Shown: one piece after another, positions 1 through 14,000 of the stretch | Layout of the letters: the number at the start of each line of letters is the position of its first letter | Numbering within the stretch: the stretch's first letter is position 1 | DNA from: Ascidia mentula | Lineage: Eukaryota; Chordata; Ascidiacea; Phlebobranchia; Ascidiidae | Length of the DNA stretch: 64,000 nt | Assembly: GCA_947561715.1 (NCBI GenBank) | Contig: OX387199.1 | Coordinates: 6,887,001 to 6,951,000 of the forward strand | Reading direction: 5' to 3' | Translations under genes and position numbers: made by a program | The notes under the pieces: model-generated | Told to the model about the DNA's origin: nothing | Databases searched by the model: none | What the model saw: only the letters and a program-made list of their open reading frames with translations

Positions 1-3000
1 ATTGAATGCACATGGTGACCCGAGTTGTACACTGATTGTGAATGAGAAAGAATAGGCGCTAGACGTCAAGATCGAAAAAAATTCTTGCGAAAAATAACCT
101 ACACAAGCATGGGAAGAAAAATTACGCCACCTACGTTTAAGGATTATTGCAATAACGTTTGTAATTTTTTGTCGTTTTATTTTTTGCCAAAAAGTAAACG
201 GAACAGAATGTTTTGAAACGTAGAAATTAGATGATAATATAATTGATCACTGCGCAGGACATGTTTGGATAAACCCATCATATTATCTTCCTTGTCGTTA
301 TGTAGCGATGATAAATTTTCCATATCTGATTACTATATTTTGTCACTAGTTCAGAAGCAACTGGTTTTGTTAAGAAGCAATTATACCTGTAAAATTACAT
401 TATATGTGGAAGACACCTTGTGATGCCTTTAACAGAAACGACAAGCGTAAAGTTTTATCAGAGTTGATTAATAACCCAAAAACAAACAATCCAACAGCGC
501 CTTAATGCCCTTCAGTCTTTAATTTAACTTGTGCACAATTTAGGCGAAGTCCTTTACCGCGCCTACCGTTTGTCGTGTGTACCTTTTTCACTGTGTTTTT
601 GTGGGTTGAGCTTGTAAACTTTAAGATACACTGCTCCGGTTCGTAATCCAGATTAGCGCGCTATCTCCGCCACCGCTTTGTGGCTGTTGGTAGCCGTATT
701 TTCATTTTAATGTGTCGCATATTCCATGTCTAAACCAGTTGAGAATAACGAGGGATTTGATTGTTAAGAATATGCGGTTTATCGACTTGCGTTACTTTCT
801 TCTAAGTCAGTGATCCCTTCAGTTCGCGTCCCACTTTTAATGCAAGTTTTATTGTGCGACCCACAATGACATGACCAAGCGTGATCTAAAAGAAAACTGT
901 AACATTCAGAAATTCTTCGCGACCCACTGGTTGGGAAGCACTGTTCTAAGTTCTTAGTTTGAGACCAACTGCTTGTTTCGGTTCCATAGCAGGGTAAATT
1001 GTTTGTTTTTACTATATGCTGCATTAAATCTTTTTTACCCAAATTATATTAGCAATCAAGCACCAAGTGGTGGTGAAATCTTGTGCTTACATTTTATTTT
1101 GGGGGCTTCTTGAACCTAGGTAAATGTTACACAAACATGCATTGTATAACATTTGGGTGAACGATTTTCACAACCTTGTGTGGAGCGAGCGTATAGTTCA
1201 AAAAGGTTTAGAAGCACTTTAAATAATGCCCAACGTCTTTTGTTAGCAATTTTCTTCGAAGACACTAAAGACTTCCCTTAAATAAATCCTACGTTTTTTG
1301 GTAAAGACATCTTTTCTCAAAACATACGGATTGATAATTGTGCCCACAATAATCGTGACAGAGCCAAAGCCTTGAACAGGGCTTTCTTGTTAAGCGGGAC
1401 TTGCTCTTGCCCAATCAAATGCCTGGGTCGTGACCGTTGCATGCACGTCTTTCACAGTGACACAACAACTCGACCTACAAACGTTTAACTTCCCAGGTGT
1501 TTTAACGACAGTTTGCGGTTTTCCGGCGTCTGACTCAACCGGAGTAGTGATTCCGTTTCTGCGGGTTCGTGAGGAGGCAAATCAGGCGTGATATACCTTC
1601 GTGTTTGGGCAAGGCACGTAGTGCTGCTTTACAATTAGGTAAAAGATAACCGCAGTCAAAGGTTTCCTTGCTCATACATGCATTCGCGTAAGGTTTATTC
1701 GCACAAGCGGAAAACGACACCCATTTCACGATTGTTGTTGAAACATTAGTGCCTAAGTAAATGCTTTACTGCGTATAACCTTTTAAAATGGAAATCGAGG
1801 AGCAGTCACTGTATGCGGGAGCTCGGCGTTGTAACATGTATTAAGTTGGCGACAGTGGCTCATGCTTTGTGTCTTTAAACATTTTTTTTGTAAATTTATT
1901 TATGGTGTTTCACATTTACCAAAACCTTTTAGTAACTTACAATTTACTTTTCCTTCCGAAAGTGTCATTAATTGCACTGAAAATACAAATGTATCAGAGG
2001 TATGTCACTCTATCCAGGAAACAATCTCTCTAGTGTGGGAGACTTAATTTAAAATAGTTACAGAAGTAATCACATCCAAAAATAGGCCATTGATCAAGAT
2101 GTGTTTTGCTCTTCATTTACCTGACCTAAACAGTGACCCTCGTCGCATTAATACACCGAAGTTAAAATACACAGAGTGGCGACCAATCTACACTTCTCAT
2201 CAATTTGCGCCCCGGGCCCGCAACCGCTTTCCCGCTGATGCTGATTATTCGTGTCTTTAACAATAACAAAACGCCGTCTTAGTGGCATTAGGACGTGATT
2301 ACCGCACCCTCACTCGACCTTACGCCGAACTTGCATTCCTGAATTAGCATGCCTTGCAAACGAGCATTGCAGAATTCCTAAAACAGGGAAACGTGACTCT
2401 AATGTCGAATTCAGAGTCAATTTACCGCTAAACTTGTTGTATGATATTTCAAATTAAAGAAACAAAAGGGGTACCTCGAAACGATATTTGCGCAAAGATA
2501 AAATCATGTCTGGATGTTTTAAATGTAAGGAAGGAGAAATTTTCACTTCATTTCCAAATTCAAAACTTTTGTAAATACGCTCACGTAGTTCTCGCGATTT
2601 CTTTGTTTGAACGCAGTACAATCTGTTTGGTGCAGACGATTTTCCACAGACGTTTCTTCACCGTTGCTCATTCAAAGTAGCCAAACATTCACCTCACCAC
2701 AATATGCCCGCTCACAGTTTGCGCCAAACTAATTTGGGTATTTCGGCCGGTTATGAGTCACTGACCTCTGTGGCCAGTGTACTTACCTTTACAAAATGTC
2801 ATCGAACCACAATTTTTGGATAGAAATTGTAACATTACACCAAATGCCGAGGCCAACTTTTGTATTGTGCTGGATCAAATGATTTGAGTGCAACCGTAGA
2901 AAGTTGTTCGTGATGTCAATGCTGGCAATTCATTCACGATTAATGTGTAAGGTTTGCATCGAATTTACTCAACCGAACGAGGGTTCGTCATTGTAATTAT

Positions 3001-5006
3001 GGTTTTTGGTTCCCTCTCATTTTTCATTGGCCCTAAAATAACAGCATTGCGAATACGAAGCTCCGTAGAATGCCTGATGTAAAGATTGCGTGCTAAAGCG
3101 CTGTATTTGCGCTCGTTGCAAAAGCCGGAAACGTAAGCGTCACAAATAGCGACTCTCTCTATGACGTCACAATAAACGTGCAGCCGACCCCTCGTTGATT
3201 GGTAACTTCGCAGAAATTTTGCCCTTCTGCTTGCTTTTCGTCTCGCCCCTTCCTGTGTAAACGATTTTTAGCATAAATAAATTGTTTGTATCCCTTCGTC
3301 TACACGTTTGGCTCCGAAAGGGGCTGCATTGATTAGCTTGACGCTCGGATACCGACTTAACGTGATCTTAGATAATTGATATTTCGTGAGGCGCCTATCG
3401 ATGGGCAACCTAGCCCAGATTTGATACGGGTTTTACGTTTCGCTTTTCGTGGGCTCGTATTCACGTTTTAAGTTCCCGGGGAGCAAAACTTAGAAGTTTT
3501 ACGTACCCCCCGCCCACGTACTCGAGTGGTTCGGGGAATATCTGCCCGGTCGCACGACCAGACGGATTGTAAGTACGCTGTCATTTTTTTTGTTGGGGGG
3601 GCGATACATTTTTTGCTATGCATTTTTAGCTATAGGAGATTTTTTGTTTCTGGGCTGTTTCTGGACGTCGTTGTCTAGTAGGTTTGACACTAAGATTTAA
3701 AATCGTTCAGTGCAGAATACGTGTGATACAATGCCATTTTTGAAATGAAAACACATGCAAAGAGTTACGCGGACCATCGCAGCTTCCTGAAACTTTTCGC
3801 CATTTTTGGTTCGAAACGAGAGTGCGTGCGATTCTTTTTAAAGTAGTTCTGTCATTAGTAACCTTCAAAAACTTGACAAATGGTGCATCATGGCCCCAAC
3901 CACTATACATAACCGGCTTGTAAGTACTTCATCCTGGGTACGCATTCAATGGGCCCTATGCCAAATACCAGCGTGACTCAGGAGTTGATGACGCATGTAA
4001 TGCATTAGGTCTTCCGCGCGCGTTCATTAAAACTTGGCTCTGTTTCCGTTACTCAGTATTATGAACCTTAAAATAGGTGGGACATTTGCTGGAAGATAGG
4101 TTTGGCACGACGGATTGCAAAACGTAATGGCGTTGGGATTTTTTTCTTGTTAACACTAATAAGGTGACATAATAAGCAACAACTCTTACCACGGAACGTA
4201 ACCAAATAGGTACTGCAAGATATGAGCTTCGATGTTGAATTTCAAATTTGCACCAAAAACAATCTAAACACGAAAATGTTTTAAAGCTTGAAATATACCT
4301 GCTTGTTGATAAAACCAACTTCAAAATCCGGTTAATCAATTGTTTCCTGAAACATCTGCATCTCAAGGGCTTCGTTTAATAATTAAGGTATTATTTTACT
4401 TCTTTAACAAAGCATTTAAAAAGCAAATTGCTCATTACATTTCAATCCTAGGCACTGGATCCGGATCCGAAGAGGTCAATTGTTTACCTCATAATGAGAT
4501 TGCGAGCTCTTTGTTTGAGAGCGTGGTAAACAAACTCTCAGCGCCGTCACAATTGATTAGCAGGAGTAAATATTTTCGCGCCGAATTCTTGCACGCCCTG
4601 CTCGATTTACTACGCCTCTCCGTGCTTGTGACGTTGTTCTAATGCGATAACATCTTGAGGTGTGCGCAACTTCACGTGAATGGAAGAGGCGTTTTCGTGA
4701 AGGAGGACAAAAGCCTGTCCGGCTTGACCTTCGGTCATTGTGCATTGCCACGAGCTCACGTCCGATTTTGACGCTCGTTCGCTTGCGAGTGGACGATTTT
4801 CCTTTTTTTTCGCGTTTTTGTCCACTTGTTTATTGAGATTCTCCTATTATTGTAACACTCGCTACATAGTGCATATTTTCATCCTTTCTCTGGATAACAA
4901 CATCACATGGCGAACACAGCTTTTGAAGTAGTCTCAATTCGTTTCCCGTTGGAAACGGTTTCCTCTGTAAAACGTTCGTGATGCAACTTGTTTATTTTCT
5001 CCACAG
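1..5006. other. Upstream region of the receptor kinase gene, no exon identified
   Basis: I could not place a coding exon here. The first recognised exon of the receptor kinase (from 5007) enters in phase 1, so at least one upstream exon with the signal peptide must exist in this stretch or before it. Good donor-like sites are present near 3569 and 3913, but neither follows a convincing signal-peptide reading frame. A short frame at about 1862-2010 ends at a donor-like site and carries two N-glycosylation sequons, but its phase does not fit the exon at 5007. A palindromic CRE-type site lies at 3162-3169. Confidence 0.5.
3162..3169. promoter_or_regulatory. CRE-type palindrome TGACGTCA
   Basis: A perfect cAMP-response-element palindrome lies about 1.8 kb before the first recognised exon of the receptor kinase, in a locally GC-richer patch. 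Its use is not shown by the sequence; such an 8-mer can occur by chance in 64 kb. Confidence 0.25.
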
Positions 5007-8000
5007 CCAGAGTCTCGGTGGATAACGTCACAGAGGAAGTTGATTTCCAACTCCCCAACAGATCGGATTTGTCGTCGCATCAAATCTCCGTCACGTATAA
5101 CTGGGATTTCTCGGTTGAGGACGGTGAGCAACTGTAAAATCAACTAAAAAATCACTTTACAGAAAAACTTTCGGACAAAACGCTTTAGATCGCTCTTGTT
5201 GTCGAAGTGATAAATAAAACTAGATTCCAGACTGTCTCAAAGATCTTTTACTTGGGCATTACGGGTGGAACAGAAACCATCAGAATTTTAAACTATTAGA
5301 CTCTTCGGGCTGTTTTTTTGTTTCGAGTCTTAAATCTGTGTCGCTTGTTTCTATGAAGACTTAAGACAAGCATTCCTGAAAACATGTACCAATCTTTATC
5401 CTCAGAAATAAGTAAAAAAAATCATTAAAATGGGCACCCATAAATTATCTTCGAGGATAAATTTGCAGGTGCTTAATCAGCAAATAGGTGGGCGCCTACA
5501 TTTGAAGATCCATGTCAAGGCTTTATGTTCCACTCAAAACATCGTGCAATTAAAACTTTTTCGCCTATTGGAAAGCGCATTCTTTCTGCGAAACAGGTTC
5601 TGATCAAGGCCACTCTAAAAAAGGTTGTTATTTCTTGCAGAGCAAACTATCGACGGATTTCTGTACAAATTTTACGACACAGACGAGAATTCATACAACA
5701 GCCTGTCCAAAAGAGACACAAGAAGCGTTGGTACGTTATTTAACAAGGATTTGTATTTATTCAAATAATCCTTACAAAGGATCCATACGAGATTGGTTTG
5801 CATTCCCATTGGCAAACTATTGTTGATGCAATGAATTTTTTTACCGGTAATTCTAAAAAAATGTGGATAAAAATATTGGATAAAGCCATGTTGTTTTGAA
5901 TCGCCTTTTTATGACCAAACAAAACTTTGATAAAAGGAACATGTACATGTATAAAAAACAGTACGTGCGCGCAGTTTTGACATACCAGTAAAACATGCAC
6001 ATTCAATGATCACAAAGCGATACCAGTTAATTAATGAGCGACTGCGACAGCATTTAATTGAAATACGCCCAGCAAACGTTGGTCTCAAAGCTGCATTATT
6101 GATCGCCTAACTGTAAAGGCATCAAACGCACGTACAGCCAGAATTTCGTCGAAAATTGAGCGCCAGTGGGCGGATTAAGCGCCAAAGGAGTAAAAGGAAC
6201 TACTGCCATTTTGTTTAAGCTCTTCCTTATCTGATCGGACTTTGGAAATAACCGATCGAGTTTACCACCGAGAAGACAAAGAGAAGCTATTAGGGCCCCG
6301 GGCGGGATTTTATAATCATTCGCAAGATTTGAGCTTTATGCTTCCTCTGTTCGTAACTCGCGCCAATGTCCCTTGAACAAGTTTAAACCACTGCCAAATG
6401 TGCTTAAATTTCCATGAGTTTGATGTAGAAAAGACAAAGCTGAAGAAAAGTATTTGCTTTATGCAAAGACGCACGTATCAAGTTATTGTTTTCAGTCAGG
6501 CATACCCATACAAACATTCATTCAACGTGGTATGTAATACGCCAGACTTTCCTGATGAATCCATATTTAAAACATGTGATTTGGATACTCACAAGTAACA
6601 TATAAAACAATTACATTTTCCATATGCTGGTATTCGCTAATAAACTTTCCAGTGAAATTGCTCACTAAAGAAAGACCCCGACTGACCTTGGCACTGAGTT
6701 CACATCATGCTCTCGCTTATTACTTTGTTGCCCTATTTAGGTCGTTGAATGGGGTTCTTTTCAGTGGTATTTGTGTGGTAATGCTGTTGAAATATTTTTA
6801 ACAAACTCTTTTCTTTTTGCGCAACGAAGGATTTGGACCCTTCAACTTCTTTAACGGTGGTCCAGACCAGGACGTTAGAATTAGGCTGGCAGAGTAAGTA
6901 AACTTCATCTTTCTCAATCTATGGCAAAACAAATGCAGCTATGGTTTCTTTTGTGTTGAATGGGCTTTAACTTGATTGAACTACACTGTATTTTTTTTCT
7001 CATAATGTATTGTTGATAAAGTTGTCTCCAAATTGCCACACAATTTCTGCATTCGGTTTTTGTAAAAACCGCTTTGTAATTCCTTAGATGCAAAAACCAC
7101 TGGAACAAGCCTGTGTGGACGGTGGCAGACAACGGAACGTACGTTCAATGTCCATTCCCATGCACTGACCACTTTGGAATGCCGTGTTTCACAGGGACTA
7201 GCCTGTGCAACATGTTGAGGGATGGACACAAGTTGTTGCACAGGGTATGAGTTATGGCAATTCAAGTCAAATTGTTTGTTATATGCTCCAAACTTGGTGT
7301 AATGTAGATAACGACACTACAAGCAGTCTTATAACAAATATTTAAGCACAACTTAAATAGTTATCGTAACAAGCAAGATACTTTTCTGTGAGACCACGCA
7401 TCTGAGGATAAAACCTTGTCTTCCACTCTTTGGCAATCGTATAATTTTGTTTTTTTGATCTTCCGACTTTTTAATCCTTGCATATATATTTTGTGAATTG
7501 CTTCTTTGGTGAACGGGTGCCTATATCTCATGTTGCAGAACGCTCGTAACCTGACTTTCGATGTATCATTTGGGCGCCATTACTCCTTCGAAATAGCTGC
7601 CTACATAAAGCACACTACTACAACGGAGCTGTATACAACCAAAAAAGTATTTCTTTTCTGCGGTGAACATCTCATCAACGAACATGGTATTGACCGCATG
7701 TTGGCATACCAATATTGCAAACAGGCTCAAACGATCAGCGGTAAGCTGCATGAAAGTTGAATGATTCTCTATCTGTTGCTTCTCTATTGCTATTTGATAT
7801 CTTGTTGTTAAAATTAAGTTAGTAGATTGCATCTATTGACGTATTACTGCATCTATTGACCTATTACTTTTGACGTATACTTTTCGCGAAACTTATTCTT
7901 ACATCAACAGAAATGGCAACTGTTTCAAGCGCGGTCACGGACTTGGAGGTCCACAAATTCACCCCAGACTATGAAAGGAACAAGGTGAACGCTACAGTTC

Positions 8001-11000
8001 GATGGAGAGCCCCCCATGATGTTGTAAAAGGACAGAGAATCCAAATGTACATTTTAAGCAGCAGACATAACAACTTTTCCCCGAGAAATGTGGTAAATCA
8101 GATCTGAAGTTTTAGTTTTATTTTTAGTTTTGTTTTTAAAGTAGTATAACTCCACGTTTTCTTAGGAACACAACTCACGGGTTTTCTCATAATTCTGAGT
8201 ATAAACAGACTGGCTCATATTGCTATTAACACTGTCATGTTTAAAAGAAGACGTTTCGGAAAAAAACTGATGATGGCATAAGTTTTTGCCGAAACGTCTT
8301 CTTTTGAACAGGACAGTGTTAATAGCAATATGGGCCAGTCTCTTTATATCCACGTTTTCTGTCTTCACAATCTGTTACTTTCGTTTACATGGACCTTGCT
8401 TTTCGTTTGCACACAGACTATAAATTTACTTTTTGACCCGCTGGCTTAAAAGCTTGCATGTCCTCCTTAGTAAAGCGTGGGCCCAAGTTCAACATGCTAG
8501 CGTGTATGTTTGTGCCTGAAGCTAAAACCCTACAAAACTCGTATCTAACAGCAAGCCAAACTTCTTGATGAGGAAGCAATCGATCCTTACTACAGTGTCA
8601 CCATGTGGGATTTAAACTTCAACGAAACCTACCAGTTACGTGTGACTCCTTACGTAAATCGGAAAGCAGACACTTGTATATTCCAAGGTAGTTGTTCGGA
8701 ATATGGAAACGTGGCTTCGATTGAGGTTGTTGTCTCTGGTGAGTTTAGATTTTTGTTGCGCTCTCTCAGATAGTATGTGCATTGCCTACTCTATTGTTTT
8801 CATCTAAATTAGGCCTTATTTGGCACTTTCAAACGAGTCTTTAATTGGAGTAAATCACCATGTAGGACAAGCACGTGTCAATGGCTTGAATCGTTTTTAC
8901 ATTTCTGCGTTCACGATTTGAAATCTTTCAAACATAAACTAGTTTGACAATGCGTTTTGCTACAAACCCCTAGAATATTGATGTGCTCGACCTTTGTGCC
9001 TGAGTGATGAACGAACAGTTTCTTTCGATAGGCTTGTGCTGGACAAACAGGCAAATAAAGAGATTCACACGTTTGTTTGTCACACGTGGATAATGTCAAT
9101 ACGGTAATGCCAATCTTAAATGGAAATTTCGTTCTACGAACTGCCGATTACGACATCTTTGTGGTTTGTAGAATACTAAGCGTTTATTGTCAAATTTGAG
9201 ACTGTGGTTTTTTCTGCGTCGGTGTTGCCACTTTGGGTATTCCTACTCTTCAAACTTTTCTCCAGAAGGCGCGATTTTCAACAGCTTTTAATCCGTGTGC
9301 TTTTCGATAGACGTGGACGGGTGTGCTGAGTTGCCTTGGTCAGATGAGCAAAGCTTCTGCGTTAACGAGGCCTCGTGCACCGACCTTGGGCCGGACAGCT
9401 ATCGACCAGCCAACTGTTCTTGCGGGAAAGGTTACCATGGCAACGGCGTAAGGCCCATTTGGATGGGTGGCACCGGTTGCTATGACACTGATGCATGTTT
9501 GGATTACAATAAGACCATGGAGGTTTGTCACAAGATGGCGGTGTGCGTGGACAACAAGGCCCCTGAAACTGGATTTATTTGTCAATGCCAGTAAGAATGT
9601 GCGATTTTTGGTGCTGCTACTTTGTGAAACCATGCATTACCAAGTTCAAATCACGATCTGGTCGTTAATCTACTCGAAAGTGTTTGCTTACAAATATGTA
9701 AGGAGCTTTATAAAGCAAGGTGCTAGCATTTCCATCTCCGCAAGAAAATTTGCCGGTCGGAAATTCCAGCTAATTTGACTTTCGCCTTTTTCGCAGAGGT
9801 GGCTTTTTCGGTGACGGTCTGAAGCGAGGGAGCGGCTGCACCAATCGCAACCTTGTGGTCGGCCTCGCCGTGGGGATTCCCCTCGCCATGCTGCTCCTTC
9901 TCTGCACTTTCGTTTTCCTTTGGAGGCACAACATCATCAGGAAAAGGTAAATTGTTGATGAAGTGCTTATCTATTATCGGATTGCCGGTGGAGATTCGTT
10001 CTTAAATTATCGTATTTTTGTCTCAGTTGCGCTGCCAACACGTTCCTAATGGCGGTTTCGTGGCCAATTACCGAACCCAGTAAACAAATAAAACTTTTTT
10101 ACTCGTGACTATATTGCATGACAGTAGGACATTAAACCTCGCTTTACCATGTCAAAATTACCAGCTTTGAACTTTATTGAGGCGCACTATCAATTGGGAT
10201 CGATTGCACACTACGTAGCTTTGCCACTTAAGGCATGGTCTTACCATTACTTGCTAAACGCCTGCATGGGAGTAAATTAATTGATGGTTTCCATGAATTG
10301 GGCTAAATATATTCGCTTCTTCATGTTGTTAATGCGTCAATTTTCTACGCCTGTCTGAACGCATTAACATTTGCAAGATACAAATTTGCGATATTGAACT
10401 TTGTGGAGCAGTGCCAAGTCTGGTCGAGTCAGTGAAAGCGTCGTTTTGAATTTCTGCTTTGTCATTGCTAAAGATGTCCGCCACACTGCCAGAGAGGCCA
10501 ACTTTTTCGATTGCAAGGATGCATCTTGTCACGCGATGGGTGTTGCTGATGTGCAATCGTGCAGCAATTCCTGCTGACGCATAGTGCAAGAAGCACTGGT
10601 TAACGTGATTTGTTGGCATTTCGTGTGAATTGTCGCCACATGCAATGGTTTTTAGACTAAGGGCGATATTTAGAACACTTTTTAGGCAGTCCATCATATT
10701 TCCTGATCAACTGATTATTGCAACTTGCGTACTGTTTCCTCGGCTGTAAATGGTCAAAAATGAACGAAACACCGAAAACAAACTGAAATAAACCGCAGTA
10801 TAATATGTAAAACCGTGGCTAGAATCAAATAGACGTGGTACTTTCGAAACGCCGAAGGCTTTTCTGATTAAACCTGACTGGAATTAACAAACATATCCTA
10901 AAATCAGCACATAACAATACGCAAATTCATATGTACAGACTTACGCTATACTCACAGGCACGTGATTTTAAACACCAATGGCAGTTTTTTGCAAATTATT

Positions 11001-14000
11001 CATCAAACCATCAAGGATTGACCTTTGGAACCGCCATTGGCGGGGTCATGCGACTGCGGTATAATTGCGAAACTCTGCGACGATTAGACACGGTGCTTTA
11101 CCTCTCCAGATACAATCTAGCGTTTTTGGCAATCGACATTTTATCAAAACCCGCGGTGAAGTGAATGCCACTAGAAACGGTAGAGCAATCTCGATATGTT
11201 TGCTCGATGCATATTCCGCATGCTGAATACGCCATGTTTACAATCGATTTGAAATCGCCGATGTCGTTACGCTGGCAATCGTTCTATCATAAAGTTTGCG
11301 CGTTTCAGATAGGGAAGCGCGTGAAACAGCAAGGGACACGCCGTTTCAAAGCGCAAATTAACTATGATTTTTTTCCCAGAAAATATATTGAGAGCTTAGG
11401 GCTCATCAACGTAGTCGTTCTATGTGTAATCATATTCTTTTGCAGAACCCTTGATTTGAAGTTTTCCGAGTTTGTTCCTTCGCGAAGCAATGGCAACACT
11501 GCGCCCCTGGTACTGCAAAATAACAACGTGTCCGGCCAGAATGGACGCTACCTTCCACAAAACGGTCCCGTGTTTGGAACTAAATGGGAAATCCAGCGAA
11601 GCGATATCGTCCAAGGAGGTTTGTGTTGCGTTTATAAATTGTTAAAATTGAACCATGATAAAGCAACATGTTGGAGAACTAATATGTGTTTACTCTATTC
11701 TGAAAATTAAAAAAAGAGTAACAGAAACTGGCAATGCCAATATGCGAGGTTTTACTCGTTTTTGAGTTCCCCGGAATATTCTGATACGTACAAACACAGA
11801 TCTGTCGGTCAACATCGACGTGCAGAGGCTGATCCCTGCAGTTTTTTATGTATAAATGCGTGTATTTTTATGGGCAATGTTGCACACGGCCTTTTCATAC
11901 ATTGGGCAAATGAGTAATTGCGTTGGCATGTTGCGTTTTCTCCGCTGGAACGCGAACATGTTGACTATCAGATTACGATCCTTCGGGCAAATATGAACAA
12001 AATGATCCAATTATTGACCAGGAAATTTTTAACTACAAATGTTACCACATTTATGACTGTGCTACAAGTTGAAAAAAAAACAAGATCCTTAAGCGTTGCC
12101 TGTGCACTTGTTTGACGTTCGTCTGAATATTCCACATCACCACTTATGGTGATGGCGGATACAACACCACTGCGCATCACAAACCTGCTGCCACAAACTA
12201 AAGTTGAACACAAACCTGGATAAATGCACAATGTAAAATATGCTTTCGCAGTATGAGAGATTACGTACCTGTTTTCTGGCGTTGTATATATTTTACACGG
12301 ATGGGAATGGTGTCGTCCATTTATTTATTAATTGTGTGGACATGTGCCGTAAAAAAGTAATGGATACAATATTTAAAGAAATGGATATATTGAAGCAAGA
12401 AGACTTTATATATGACTCGGAAACACTGAACTTAAGGGGTTTGAATATCGTAACAGTCAAACCATATAATAAGCTGCTTTGTTCCAGCTCTTTACCACTA
12501 TGCAAATAGTATTAAATACCAAAGGCAACACGTTTACTACATTTTCGTTAAAGACGCCGACAGTGAGGTAATTTCCCTTAACATGGCATCTGACGTTGCT
12601 CACGTCCATAGGAATATCTCAGGTTCCCCGCGGATCAGCTAGTGTTGTTGTTTAGGAAGCGTGTTTCTTTAATGAGGTCGCGTACCTTCTCTGTCGTCGT
12701 CTCCAAGGCAAGCTTAGCAAAGCTGCGGCAAACGGAGCGACACCGCCGAAGAGCCTACGGCTTTATCGCTGATCCGATTTCGCATTGCGGCGTTTATGTT
12801 TTCTATGACCGTATTTGGGAACGTTCGTTATCTCGACTTGGGTGCACACTGGATGGCCTCGAATTATTAACTCTTTTCATAGAAAAAAAACGTAACGCAA
12901 AAAAAAACTTGATGCATACGCGGGAACGCGGAATGGATTTGAAATAGTGGTGATTGCTTTTCTGCATCGTGCACCATTTCTTGTAAAAAAAACAGAACAA
13001 AACACAACTCTATGCTGACTGTACACCCCAACATTAGTTTGATACAAAATATTGCATAAATATTGATTACAATTAACGCACTGGACATTGGTTTGGCTCA
13101 AAATTTTCGACATCAATTTGTTTGTACTTCGCAGTTTATAAAAGATTTTACAGTTTAGTGTCATTATTACTGTAGGAAAATCCCATCAATGGGCATCTTG
13201 TTTAGATCTTCACACCGCAAATACGTCTTTTGATGCCTTCGGGTTAACTAAAGCGAGACACATCGCAGTTCCAAGAAATTTTGAAACTTTGGGAAAAAAG
13301 CATTGTGGGTCATTATTCTGACAAACAACCTCTAATTATGAGCAACAAACATGAAATTAGGCCTTATATCGAAACATCTTGTTAGTGTTTTGTGGTAACC
13401 TTTTGTGCCAGGCTACATGCATACGCTATGCCAACTCCTTATAGCATGTGCTATAATGTGCTATAAAGAAAAACATTTGGTTATGTAAGTGGTAATTAGG
13501 CACTCGAGGAAAGAAAATAGGACAATACAATACTACATTTGCCATTACGTTCTTTGGGGAGACAACTGACGTTTAGATCAGATTTTTGCTTATTTTACAC
13601 TACTTTGAATAATCTTTCAGCTTGTATCGGAATATCGTTCAGTCAGAAAGAGGGAAAAACAATGTATTTTCAACTCAATTAATTTCTGCTTCATGGTGTC
13701 TGGCGCAAAAATTTAGTAAACCGCTGTGCAAAGAAAATCCGCTCGTCACATTGCAATCCGGTTCAAGCCAGTTCAAACCGGTTTGTGGCGAGCACTATTC
13801 GAAGAACTTGCCTCGCAGGTCATCATTTTGTTTGCAGGCGAAACAAACAGTGCCAGTGCGACGATGCAACGCCTTGAAATTTGCCAACAACAAACAAGAA
13901 AAAAGCAACTCGTGTTTTATCGTCGATCATTGGATCGTACACCATTGTACCTCGAAGCTCTTACCGAACAAAACGCAGCGATCTCGGGTTTGTTTTGGCT

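Noticed and set aside
4340-4642. 100-codon plus-strand frame before the first receptor kinase exon
   Set aside because: It starts at TTG, lacks a signal peptide, and its end does not offer a donor in the phase needed by the exon at 5007.
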